DNA of 64,000 bases from Synergistaceae bacterium DZ-S4 (GTDB lineage: Bacteria; Synergistota; Synergistia; Synergistales; Synergistaceae), in assembly GCA_025943965.1 (NCBI GenBank), contig JAPCWD010000006.1, forward strand, positions 1-64,000, written 5' to 3'. The position numbers and the translations under genes are program-made. Every line of letters starts with the position of its first letter. Within the stretch, counting starts at the first letter, position 1. The notes beneath the pieces were generated by a model. It saw only the letters and a list, made by a program, of their open reading frames with translations, had not been told where the DNA came from and searched no databases. This document shows, one piece after another, positions 16,029-24,209 of the stretch.

Positions 16029-16940
16029 TCACCTCTCAAGCATACTTATAGAAGCGGCCCCGTAAAGGGCAGCCTCGGTCCCCAGTGCGGACGCCTCTAT
16101 TCTCAGTTGTTCCCTGAGCGGGAGCGGGAGCCACCTGAGCGTCCTTGCTCTGACTTCCTCCGCCAGTCCCTCGGATTTGCTCATGCCTCCGCTCAATATG
16201 ATCTTTTCCGGATCCAGCACAACGACCAGCGAGGCTATGCCTCCGGCCAGAGCATCAAGCGCGTTCGAGATGAGCGCATCTGCTCTTTTGTCATCCCTCA
16301 TATTCCATAGCAGCCTGAAATTCGGAGGAAGTCCCTCTTGCCGGGCACCCCGTTCAATGTAATCCGCGGAAGCGATCGTCTCCAGATGCCCTGCGCTTCC
16401 GCATCCGCAGCTCATATCGCTCTTTCCGGATATGGTCATATGGCCGGACTCCCCGGCCATCCCATGGGCACCGGTGAGCAGCCCGCCGTTCACAAATATG
16501 CCGGAGCCTATTCCTGTGCCTAGAGTCAAGACGATAAAATCGCGGCATCCCTTTGCCGCACCGCAGAAGGCCTCACCTACGGCAGAGCAGTTCGCGTCAT
16601 TCTCCATGCCAATCAAAGGAGAGAGCCCGCGTCTATTCAGTGCAGGTGCGAGATGTTCAAGAAAATAGACATTCTCAAGGCCGGAAAAATTGGTGAGTCT
16701 GGTTATCTTCCTTCGTGTCTTGTCTAAAAAACCGGGGATCCCTATCCCGACAAAGGAGATCTGCCTCCCCTGCGAGACCTCATCTACCATGCCCGCAATA
16801 ATTTGAACGACTTCATCAAGCCCCCTGCTCCCGGGAGTCTCCCTGTCGGCCCTTGAGAGCATGCGAGCAGTCTCGCCCTTTCTTTCAACCAGGGCCGCGG
16901 ATATCGTATGTCCTCCGAGGTCGACTCCTACAGACAGCAT
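16029..16940 (-). CDS. ROK family sugar kinase
   Basis: A 303-residue ROK protein. It shows the N-terminal phosphate loop GVDLGGHTISAAL, the catalytic ENDANCSAVGE, the glycine-rich TLGTGIGSGIFVNG, and the zinc motif CGCGSAGHLE near residue 175. There is no N-terminal HTH, so it is a kinase rather than a NagC/XylR regulator. The substrate could be glucose or an amino sugar. The start ATG is at 16940, immediately after the dppA stop; a longer reading to 17063 is ruled out because it runs through dppA. Its place beside a D-aminopeptidase gene suggests recycling of cell-wall-derived material, which is an inference. Confidence 0.9.
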   Translation of the reverse strand: MLSVGVDLGGHTISAALVERKGETARMLSRADRETPGSRGLDEVVQIIAGMVDEVSQGRQISFVGIGIPGFLDKTRRKITRLTNFSGLENVYFLEHLAPALNRRGLSPLIGMENDANCSAVGEAFCGAAKGCRDFIVLTLGTGIGSGIFVNGGLLTGAHGMAGESGHMTISGKSDMSCGCGSAGHLETIASADYIERGARQEGLPPNFRLLWNMRDDKRADALISNALDALAGGIASLVVVLDPEKIILSGGMSKSEGLAEEVRARTLRWLPLPLREQLRIEASALGTEAALYGAASISMLER

Positions 16941-16944
16941 CTTC

Positions 16945-17775
16945 CTAATGTTCCGCCAGTGATGCGCAGTCGATAGATGAAGAGTACCAGCGCCTGACTT
17001 CAAAAATGTCATCAGTCGTGAAGACCATGGACCTTCCCGATATCCTTTCACTTCCCGGGACAAGTCCGGCCGCGTCTGCCTGTGCCGTGGTATGGAAGGT
17101 GAGCTCTGCCCTGTACGGTGCCTCCATCTTCAGAACCGGGCTCTCTCCTGCCGATGCAGCATCAAGGGCTTTTTTGACTGCTCCCGATATCAGGGACGAC
17201 GTATCATCGGGGCTCCTGGTAACTGCGGCATTCCTGCCGAGCCCGTCCTTCAGGGCGCATGTGACGAGAGTGCTTCCAAGCAGGCTGGATGCCTCAAAAC
17301 AAACTGCGGTGTCGCCCGCGACCATTGCGACAGGCACGTCAAGTGCGCCGCAGAAAAGAGCGTTGAGTCCCGTCTCTCCCAGCCTGATGCCGTTCACTTT
17401 GAGTCCGTATACGACTTTGGAGTCATAGGTGTGGTCAAGCACGGCCTTTTCTGTCCCGGCCATTGCGTGGTAACCCATGAAGATCGCCGCATCATGCCCT
17501 GTTACCCCCTCCACCATCCCAAGTATCTTTGGGCTGCCGCTGATCAGGGAAACACCCCCGGGGAACATTGAGGGATCAAGATTGATCATCCTGTCGTGGG
17601 AGTCGTTGACCGTTACGGAGTCAGCCCCCCAGCTGAGAGCGGCTCTCACTGCCGCCAGTGTGTCGTGCAGCTGCATCCTGCATCCGAATGCGTACTCGGG
17701 TTTGCCTGAAGTGACCTGTTCTGACGATACTATTCCCGTAGAACCTTCCATATCCGAGCTTATGTATACCTTCAA
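16945..17775 (-). CDS. dppA: D-aminopeptidase, M55 family
   Basis: A 276-residue M55 metallopeptidase that releases D-amino acids from D-Ala-containing dipeptides. It opens KVYISSDMEGSTGIV, whose Asp and Glu bind zinc. Further zinc and catalytic residues lie in VNDSHDRMINLDP, GYHAMAG and LGETGLNALF. The start is TTG at 17775 with AAGGAG 10 bases upstream, inside the end of the preceding OYE gene whose TGA is two bases upstream. Translational coupling is likely on both sides. It could act on peptidoglycan-derived D-Ala peptides or dietary peptides. Confidence 0.93.
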   Translation of the reverse strand: MKVYISSDMEGSTGIVSSEQVTSGKPEYAFGCRMQLHDTLAAVRAALSWGADSVTVNDSHDRMINLDPSMFPGGVSLISGSPKILGMVEGVTGHDAAIFMGYHAMAGTEKAVLDHTYDSKVVYGLKVNGIRLGETGLNALFCGALDVPVAMVAGDTAVCFEASSLLGSTLVTCALKDGLGRNAAVTRSPDDTSSLISGAVKKALDAASAGESPVLKMEAPYRAELTFHTTAQADAAGLVPGSERISGRSMVFTTDDIFEVRRWYSSSIDCASLAEH

Positions 17776-17776
17776 A

Positions 17777-18796
17777 TCAGCATGACTCCTTCCATCCTGC
17801 AAGAAAGCCGGGATCCCTGAGCATCTGCCTCCCAACGCCTACAAGGTCGCATACTCCGTCCCTGAGGATCTTTTCGGCAGTAAAAACATCCCTTATACCC
17901 CCGGTACATTCAACAAGGGCCGAGGATCCGACTGATGTCTTTATCCTCTGGGCATAGGGAGCAAAGTAGGCGCTGTCATTACGGTCGATCCCATATCCGC
18001 ATAGATTCCCCGAGATGCCTATCATGTCGACGCCAAGGTTGACCAGCTCCCGGGCAACAGGCACTGTCTCGTCAAGAGAAAGCCCAACAGGCTTATCACC
18101 CGGAAGAAAGTCAGCCGCGCCCAACCGGACGGAGAGCGGGGCATCGTTTAGGGACTGTCTTACAGCATCTGTTATCTCATATAGGAGCCTGGCTCTCTTG
18201 CGGTCTGTGCCTCCATATTCATCGTCGCGTCTGTTGGTCAGCGGGCTTAAAAACTGTCCGATCAGGTAGCCGTGGCTGGCATGGATCTGGATCCCGTCAT
18301 AACCGCCGATCCTGACCATCCGTACGGCTGAGTTTACGAAATCTTCCACGGTACGCCTGATCTCGCCGCGCGTCATCGTTTCCGGCTTACGCCCGCTCTT
18401 TTCCCACTGGTCCCCGACAGGTATGCCCGAAGGGGAGAGAGGCCGGTATCCCTCCATATCAAAGACTCCCCGGTCCGCTATCTTAGCCCCTGCGTGGTTG
18501 ATCTGAGCAAGGCACAGTGCATTTCCACCCTTTAGAATTGCTGAGACCGCAGAATGCTTCTTTGCGGTCACGTCGCTGTCGGCAAGGAACTGTGCCGGCC
18601 TTGTCCTCCCTGAAACAGTGACAGCGTGGTGCTCAACAACAAAAAGGGCTGCTCCCGACGAGGCAAAGCGCCTGTAAATTTCCAGGGATCTCTCTGAGGG
18701 AGAGCCGTCATCCATTGAGCTTGAAGATGCAAGAGGGGCAGATATGACCCTGTTCTTCAGCAGGCTGCCCTTAAGTTCGATCGGTTCGAAGATCAT
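17777..18796 (-). CDS. NADH:flavin oxidoreductase, Old Yellow Enzyme family
   Basis: A 339-residue FMN-dependent TIM-barrel enzyme. OYE signatures are FEPIELKGSLLKNRVISAP, QINHAGAK, the catalytic segment GIQIHASHGYLIGQFLSPLT, NRRDDEYGG, and the phosphate-binding ECTGGIRDVFTAEK near the C-terminus. It lacks the C-terminal FeS/NAD domains of 2,4-dienoyl-CoA reductase or BaiCD-type enzymes, so it is a single-domain YqjM-like ene reductase. It sits 13 bases after ychF and overlaps the dppA translation start region. The physiological substrate is unknown. Confidence 0.9.
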   Translation of the reverse strand: MIFEPIELKGSLLKNRVISAPLASSSSMDDGSPSERSLEIYRRFASSGAALFVVEHHAVTVSGRTRPAQFLADSDVTAKKHSAVSAILKGGNALCLAQINHAGAKIADRGVFDMEGYRPLSPSGIPVGDQWEKSGRKPETMTRGEIRRTVEDFVNSAVRMVRIGGYDGIQIHASHGYLIGQFLSPLTNRRDDEYGGTDRKRARLLYEITDAVRQSLNDAPLSVRLGAADFLPGDKPVGLSLDETVPVARELVNLGVDMIGISGNLCGYGIDRNDSAYFAPYAQRIKTSVGSSALVECTGGIRDVFTAEKILRDGVCDLVGVGRQMLRDPGFLAGWKESC

Positions 18797-18809
18797 CTTC
18801 CCATCACCT

Positions 18810-19904
18810 TTAGACGTTGAACCTTATCTCTATGATATCCCCGTCTTTGACAAGATATTCTTTGCCTTCAAGCCTGAGGCATCCGGCCTTCCTGCATTCG
18901 TCGAAGGAACTGCCGTGCTTTTTGTAGTCGTCAAAGGCGACCACCTGGGCCCTTATGAATCCCCTGGCAAGGTCGGAATGGATCGCTCCGGCGGCATCTA
19001 CTGCGTTGTCTCCGTCATGAAGAGTCCATGCCCTCACTTCGTCAGGACCGCATGTGAAAAAGCTGATCAGACCAAGCACCCTGTAGGCTTCCTCTATCAG
19101 CCTTTCCCTGCCCGGCTCAGTTATGTCAAGGCCTTCAGTAAAGGCGGCGGCCTCCTCCTCTTCAAGCTCTGCGATATCCATTTCAAGGCTTCCGTACAGG
19201 CTACACAGCTTAACTCCCTGTTCATCCGCCCTCTTTTTAAGCTCATCCCACTTAGGTATCTTCGTCTCGTCTGGTTGTGAATCATCGAGGTTGAGAAGTA
19301 TTATTTCAGGTTTTGATGTGACAAATGAAAATCCCCTCAGCAGACGCCATTCCGCCGGCTTCAGCTCCATGCTGCGCAGCGGTTTTTCCTCCAGCAGACA
19401 TTCAAAACACATATCCAGGAGCTTCTTTTCAGTCTCCTCTTCCGAAGTAAGTTTCTTTTTTGCCTTAAGCTTCCCAAGTCGGTTTTCTATGACGGCAAGG
19501 TCGCGGAAGATCAGTTCGTTCTCAATGATATCCCAGTCCCTTATAGGATCTATGCTTCCCTCCGGATGCTCGACCGTCTTGTTTGCGAAACACCTGATGA
19601 CCTGTATCAGAGCGTCTGCGTCAGCAACGAACGAGAGGAATGAATTACCAAGTCCCTCTCCCTTTCCGGCTCCCCTTGAGAGTCCGGCAAGATCGACGAA
19701 TTCGACCTGGGCAGGGGTCACCTTTCTTGGCTTGTGGACCTCGACCAGAAAGTCGAACCTTCTATCTGGAACCTCGACGACAGCCTTGTTGGGGTCTGTC
19801 TTGCCTCCAGCATAGGGCTTGACCTCTGCTCCCGCTCTCGTAATAACATTGAATACCGTAGATTTGCCGCTAAGTGGCAGCCCGACTATCCCGCAGTGCA
19901 GCAT
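18810..19904 (-). CDS. ychF: YchF/OLA1-type ATPase, divergent
   Basis: A 364-residue Obg-related P-loop NTPase with the YchF architecture: G domain, coiled-coil insertion (about residues 130-180) and C-terminal TGS domain (GDNAVDAAGAIHSDLARGF). The P-loop is GLPLSGKST rather than the usual GLPNVGKST. Switch and G3 motifs are present (FVDLAGLSRGAGKGEGLGN), and the base-specificity motif (NKxE in YchF) is replaced by LNLDDSQ. YchF binds ribosomes and affects translation and redox stress. It is the first gene of the leftward operon that continues with OYE and dppA. A paralogue with canonical motifs may exist elsewhere. Confidence 0.85.
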   Translation of the reverse strand: MLHCGIVGLPLSGKSTVFNVITRAGAEVKPYAGGKTDPNKAVVEVPDRRFDFLVEVHKPRKVTPAQVEFVDLAGLSRGAGKGEGLGNSFLSFVADADALIQVIRCFANKTVEHPEGSIDPIRDWDIIENELIFRDLAVIENRLGKLKAKKKLTSEEETEKKLLDMCFECLLEEKPLRSMELKPAEWRLLRGFSFVTSKPEIILLNLDDSQPDETKIPKWDELKKRADEQGVKLCSLYGSLEMDIAELEEEEAAAFTEGLDITEPGRERLIEEAYRVLGLISFFTCGPDEVRAWTLHDGDNAVDAAGAIHSDLARGFIRAQVVAFDDYKKHGSSFDECRKAGCLRLEGKEYLVKDGDIIEIRFNV

Positions 19905-20339
19905 CCCAATACCACTCCATTCTTATCTCTCACGTTGATCGTTTATCATCTCACAAAAGGCCGTAAACTCAAAACCCTGCACCTTCAGCCTCATATCCAA
20001 CAACAGACATCTATATACATATACTGTCTCTCTAAGTCTACTACAAAGAGCCCGTGCCGAGCAATCGGGGCCCTAAGCATGAACAGCAGGTCAGAGTGCC
20101 TTCTTGCCGGTACTTGCGGATATCACCTATTTTATTCGGCCTTTATAGGCGCCATGCAGGGGCAGGATCATGGTAAAAGCCGGCAAAAGCTGATCATAAG
20201 CGGATATTCGCCATGATCACAATAAGGAATGTTATGCCTAAAATAGGTCTAATATTTCTTGACAAGGCAATAGTGCCGTAGGATAATCGGTTAGCCATAA
20301 GCAACCTTAATTGAAGATGACAATGGAGGACTGTTATAA
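19905..20339 (+). other. Intergenic region between divergent ychF and feoA
   Basis: This 435-base stretch has no credible gene. It holds the feoAB promoter at its right end and a small interrupted palindrome CCTA-AAA-TAGG (20238-20248) just upstream of the -35. After the -10, GGTTAGCC and its partly matching AACC arm could be an iron-regulator operator. No riboswitch was recognised in 19930-20230. Confidence 0.4.
20259..20287 (+). promoter_or_regulatory. feoAB promoter (TTGACA-17-GATAAT)
   Basis: TTGACA (20259-20264) and GATAAT (20282-20287) are separated by 17 bases, about 50 bases before feoA. Small palindromic sequences on both sides are candidates for an Fe(II)-sensing repressor, but no consensus Fur or DtxR box is evident. 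Confidence 0.8.
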
Positions 20340-20615
20340 ATGAACCTCTTGCAGGTAAAAGACGAGGAAAGTGCTGTAATTAAGAGCATCCCCGCGGGGG
20401 AAGCGGGAGAACGCCTTGAAGCACTGGGACTCAGAGTGGGCAAAAGAATACAGAAAGTATCCGGTATGCCTTTTGGAGGTCCCATAACTCTTCTCCTTGA
20501 CGGACGCCATTTCGCTGTCGCCCACGCCATCGCGGGAAAGATAGAAGTCGAGGGCGAAGATCGTCCAGAGCGGCCTGCCGTTGAAAAGAGCCGTCTATGG
20601 CCTAAGTTCATATGA
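20340..20615 (+). CDS. feoA: FeoA family ferrous iron transport protein
   Basis: A 91-residue SH3-like FeoA domain protein. It shows the family pattern SIPAGEAGERLEALGLRVGK, then MPFGGPITLLLDGRHFAVAH. FeoA is a small cytosolic partner of FeoB needed for ferrous iron uptake. The ATG has GGAGG 10 bases upstream, and the stop overlaps feoB by four bases (ATGA), implying translational coupling. The C-terminus is slightly longer than usual and basic. Confidence 0.92.
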   Translation: MNLLQVKDEESAVIKSIPAGEAGERLEALGLRVGKRIQKVSGMPFGGPITLLLDGRHFAVAHAIAGKIEVEGEDRPERPAVEKSRLWPKFI

Positions 20616-22399
20616 GCTGCAGAGACTGCAGCCTCTGCAGCAGCGGAGGCAAAAAATGCCCGTCGCTTCCCGGAGACTGTGGACGGGTACTCTTGATGGG
20701 GAACCCAAACGTGGGAAAGAGCGTATTCTTCTCAAGGCTCACGGGAACGCATGCCCTCTCTTCGAATTATCCGGGCACTACCGTGGGCTTCACCGAGGGG
20801 ACGATGAGGTACGGAGGCAAAACTGCCAGGCTTACAGACGTACCGGGAGCATACACACTTGATCCTACAAACGAGGCTGAGGTGATCGCGCGCCGGATAC
20901 TGGACGACGGAGCTGATGTTATCATCCTGGTCATTGACGCAACTGCGCTTGAGAGGAACCTTGTCATGGCAATGCAGGTCCTTGAGCACGGCATCCCTGT
21001 CGTCATTGCGCTCAACATGGTGGATGAAGCAAGACACAGGGGCATTCTTATAGACCTTCCGAAGCTCGAGGAAGAATTGGGCGTACCTGTGATCCCGACA
21101 GTTGCGGTCACAGGGCAGGGGCTCAGCGAACTGATATCAAAAATGGACGAGGCCAGGGTCAGTCCGCTTCAGCCGATGACCAAAGAGGCACGATGGCAGG
21201 CCATAGGCGAGATAATAGCAAAAGTCCAGACCGTCACACACAGGCACCATACGACAATGGACAGGATAGAGGACGTCTCTGCGCACCCGGTGCTTGGAGG
21301 TGTCATGGGTTTCCTTGTCCTGATCCTGGGATTTATGGCGATCAGGTTTGTTGGCGAAGGAATAATAATTTATGTAACAGACCCGATATTTGAGAATTTC
21401 TGGATCCCTGTCCTTGAGAAACTAAGCGGGATGCTCGGTGAGGGGCCGCTCAGGAATATCCTGATCGGGACTCTCATCGATGGCGGGATAGACCTGGAAC
21501 AGAGCCTGGGAGTCCTCTCGACAGGGTTATACGTAGAGTTCGGGATGGTCCTTCCCTACATAATAGCCTTCTACTCGGGGCTGAGCTTCCTTGAGGACTT
21601 CGGCTACCTGCCAAGGCTGGCGGTAGTCTTTGATGCGCTGCTGCACAGATTCGGCATACACGGATACGCCATAATCCCCACCTTGCTCGGCTTCGGATGC
21701 AATGTTCCGGGTATCCTCGGGACCCGTGTCCTCGAATCGGAGAGGGAGAGGTTTATAGCCGCGACCCTTATCTCAGTCGGCATTCCCTGTGTATCGATAC
21801 AGGCAATGCTTTCGGCTACACTCGGCGAGTTCGGGATGGGCTATGTGGCCGCCGTTTACGGCATCCTCTTCTGCGTCTGGCTTGTCCTTGGACGAATTAT
21901 GCACCTCACTCTCAAAGGATACAGCCCCGAACTGATCGTTGAAATACCACCGTACAGGATGCCCTCCATAAAGGCATGGTCAAGCAAACTCTGGTTCAGG
22001 ATAAAGGATTTCCTCTACGAGGCGACGCCGCTGGTCCTTCTCGGCATTTTCCTCGTCAATATCCTTGACACTCTGGGAGTGATGGAGAAGATAGCCGTCG
22101 TACTCTCTCCTATATTCCAGGGATTCCTGGGACTGCCGCCCGAGACTGCGATACCTATAGTGATGGGAGTATTCAGGAAGGACATAGCTATGGGACTTCT
22201 CATACCGATCGGCCTTTCCGCATCACAGATGCTCATAGCAGTGGTCGTCCTCGCAATGACATTCCCCTGCATAGCAACTTTCATAATCCTATGGAAGGAG
22301 CTCGGCTCAAAAAGGATGCTTATGAGCTCGGGGATAATGATAAGTGCGGCACTGATCACAGGAGGACTTCTTAACCTCTTCTTCAAAGTCATACTATAA
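20612..22399 (+). CDS. feoB: Ferrous iron transporter FeoB
   Basis: A 595-residue Fe(II) transporter of the inner membrane. The N-terminal G domain has G1 GNPNVGKS, G2 segment YPGTTV, G3 DVPG and G4 NMVD. A helical GDI-like linker follows, then the polytopic domain with two Gate motifs; the first is LLGFGCNVPGILGTRVLES with its conserved cysteine. Before the G domain lies a short cysteine-rich stretch, CRDCSLCSSGGKKC, which could bind iron or a cluster. The protein is shorter than E. coli FeoB (773 residues) but keeps both halves. It is preceded by feoA. Confidence 0.95.
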   Translation: MSCRDCSLCSSGGKKCPSLPGDCGRVLLMGNPNVGKSVFFSRLTGTHALSSNYPGTTVGFTEGTMRYGGKTARLTDVPGAYTLDPTNEAEVIARRILDDGADVIILVIDATALERNLVMAMQVLEHGIPVVIALNMVDEARHRGILIDLPKLEEELGVPVIPTVAVTGQGLSELISKMDEARVSPLQPMTKEARWQAIGEIIAKVQTVTHRHHTTMDRIEDVSAHPVLGGVMGFLVLILGFMAIRFVGEGIIIYVTDPIFENFWIPVLEKLSGMLGEGPLRNILIGTLIDGGIDLEQSLGVLSTGLYVEFGMVLPYIIAFYSGLSFLEDFGYLPRLAVVFDALLHRFGIHGYAIIPTLLGFGCNVPGILGTRVLESERERFIAATLISVGIPCVSIQAMLSATLGEFGMGYVAAVYGILFCVWLVLGRIMHLTLKGYSPELIVEIPPYRMPSIKAWSSKLWFRIKDFLYEATPLVLLGIFLVNILDTLGVMEKIAVVLSPIFQGFLGLPPETAIPIVMGVFRKDIAMGLLIPIGLSASQMLIAVVVLAMTFPCIATFIILWKELGSKRMLMSSGIMISAALITGGLLNLFFKVIL

Positions 22400-22444
22400 T
22401 AGATTTTATCCGGGTCTTAAAAAAGATCAGGGAGGAGGAGCACT

Positions 22445-23302
22445 GTGAATAGGACCGTCACTATCTTTATCATCCTGCTTTTTCTTGAGACCTCCCTCTT
22501 TGCCGCTGACAGGACCCTGGCCTTCACCGCCCCTTCACAGGCAGACATAGGCCAGCCATTCCTAGTCACGGTCAGGTCCGTTTCGCCTTTGCAGAACGTT
22601 TCTGTCTCGTGGCAGGGAAAGGATTCCCTGCTGACCCCGGAGAACGGCGCTTTCAGCGTCCTTTTGGGAACAGACCTGAAAAACGCCAAAGCAGGGACAA
22701 GCGAACTTCGCATAAGCTGCATGATCGAAGGCGAGCTACGGGAGATCAAACATAATATAAAATTGTCCACACACAGATACCCCAGGGAAAATCTTAAAGT
22801 CGAGGCAGATAAACTGACACCTCCCCAAAGCCTCAGCGAGCGGATAAAGAGAGAGGCCGGGCTCGGCAGGGCAGCCATACAGACCGACACTCCCGGATCT
22901 GCTCCGCTTCTTCCGCTCTTCAAACCTGTCACCGGGAGTTATTCTTCGGTTTACGGAAAGAGCAGGTATTTAAACGGCCAGTTCAAAGGAAGGCACGGAG
23001 GCGTAGACATGAGAGCCCCGTTGGGGACTCCCGTAAAAGCTGCTGCTTCCGGCAGGGTCATACTGACCGGAGACTTCTGGTTTGCGGGCAAGTGCGTATA
23101 CATTGACCATGGTGCGGGACTCATATCCTTTTACTGCCATTTGTCAAAGATATCGACATCTTTAGGAAGCAGCGTAGAAAGGGGAGAAGTCATAGGACTC
23201 TCGGGAAAGAGCGGTAGGGTCACCGGACCGCACCTTCATTTCAGTCTGTCGTGGCGGGGTGAATTCTTTGACCCGGCTCCCCTTCTTGAGAAGGAGACAT
23301 AA
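22445..23302 (+). CDS. Exported M23 family metallopeptidase
   Basis: A 285-residue murein hydrolase-like protein. Residues 1-20 form a signal peptide (IFIILLFLETSLFA). Residues about 22-120 form a beta-rich domain, and the C-terminal ~120 residues form a LytM/M23 domain with zinc ligands in GRHGGVDMRAPLGTPV and HLHFSL. It probably cleaves peptidoglycan cross-links in the periplasm. The start is GTG at 22445 behind GGAGGAG. It starts 45 bases after feoB and is followed directly by an EamA transporter gene, so it may be part of the feo transcript. Confidence 0.92.
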   Translation: MNRTVTIFIILLFLETSLFAADRTLAFTAPSQADIGQPFLVTVRSVSPLQNVSVSWQGKDSLLTPENGAFSVLLGTDLKNAKAGTSELRISCMIEGELREIKHNIKLSTHRYPRENLKVEADKLTPPQSLSERIKREAGLGRAAIQTDTPGSAPLLPLFKPVTGSYSSVYGKSRYLNGQFKGRHGGVDMRAPLGTPVKAAASGRVILTGDFWFAGKCVYIDHGAGLISFYCHLSKISTSLGSSVERGEVIGLSGKSGRVTGPHLHFSLSWRGEFFDPAPLLEKET

Positions 23303-24166
23303 ATGCAGGAGAAGACCAGGAGTCTTATAGAGATACATATCGCAGTAGTCCTTTTCGGCCTTTCCGGGCTTTTTGCCAGATATGTCGGACTGCCCGCAGT
23401 CATAATAGCGCTTGGAAGGGTCTTTTTTGCGAGTACTGCCATGTACGCTCTCTTCAGGTACAGGGGCAAAAGCATAAGGCTTGATTCGGGGCGTGACATG
23501 GCTGCTCTTGCGGCAGCAGGTTTTTTACTTGCTGTCCACTGGACAACTTTCTTCCTTTCCATCCAGGTCTCAACTGTAGCTATAGGTGTCCTCACATTTT
23601 CGACGTTTCCTCTTTTTATTACGTTCCTTGAACCTCTTATCTTCGGAGAACGGATCAAGATCGCCGATGTTCTCTGTGCCTGCGTGATGTTCATAGGGGT
23701 AATGATAATAGTACCCGAGTTCCATCTGAGCAACAGCATGACAATGGGGATCATATGGGGCATGACATGCAGCCTTACCTATGCTGCACTGTCACTTATA
23801 AACAGAAAATACGTAAAGAAATATCCCGGGAGACTGATCGCCTTTTACGAACAGGGAACAGCCACTCTTGTCCTGCTCCCGGCCTTCTTTTTATATAAGC
23901 CTTTACTCACTATCACCAACATTTCTCTTTTGATCCTTTTGGGGGTGCTTTTTACCGCGGCAGCCCATTCGATGTTCATCAATGGGATGAAACACGTGAG
24001 GGCACAGACTGCAGGGATGATAGCCAGCCTCGAATCAGTATACGGGATAGTTGCCGCAGCCCTCTTTCTCATAGAAATACCCTCTTTTAACGAGTTCGCG
24101 GGAGGAACGCTGATCCTTGCTGCAGCTCTATATTCGACGCTTAAGGCGTCAAAAGCGGCGGGATGA
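23303..24166 (+). CDS. EamA/DMT family transporter
   Basis: A 287-residue protein with ten predicted membrane helices in two EamA repeats. The first repeat ends with LEPLIFGERIKIADVLC and the second with LESVYGIVAAALFLIEIPS, both typical. EamA proteins export metabolites such as amino acids or purines. The ATG follows the TAA of the M23 gene with no gap. The stop codon lies in the loop of the transcription terminator. The substrate is unknown. Confidence 0.9.
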   Translation: MQEKTRSLIEIHIAVVLFGLSGLFARYVGLPAVIIALGRVFFASTAMYALFRYRGKSIRLDSGRDMAALAAAGFLLAVHWTTFFLSIQVSTVAIGVLTFSTFPLFITFLEPLIFGERIKIADVLCACVMFIGVMIIVPEFHLSNSMTMGIIWGMTCSLTYAALSLINRKYVKKYPGRLIAFYEQGTATLVLLPAFFLYKPLLTITNISLLILLGVLFTAAAHSMFINGMKHVRAQTAGMIASLESVYGIVAAALFLIEIPSFNEFAGGTLILAAALYSTLKASKAAG

Positions 24167-24177
24167 CCCGCCGCTTT
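24152..24177 (+). terminator. Terminator of the feo-M23-EamA unit
   Basis: AAAGCGGCGGG and CCCGCCGCTTT form an 11-bp stem with a 4-base loop that contains the last two bases of the reading frame's stop region. A short CTT follows. The left arm encodes the final residues of the EamA protein, so coding region and terminator overlap. Confidence 0.8.
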
Positions 24178-24209
24178 CTTAGGAGTACCCATTTTCACTG
24201 TCGGGTGAT

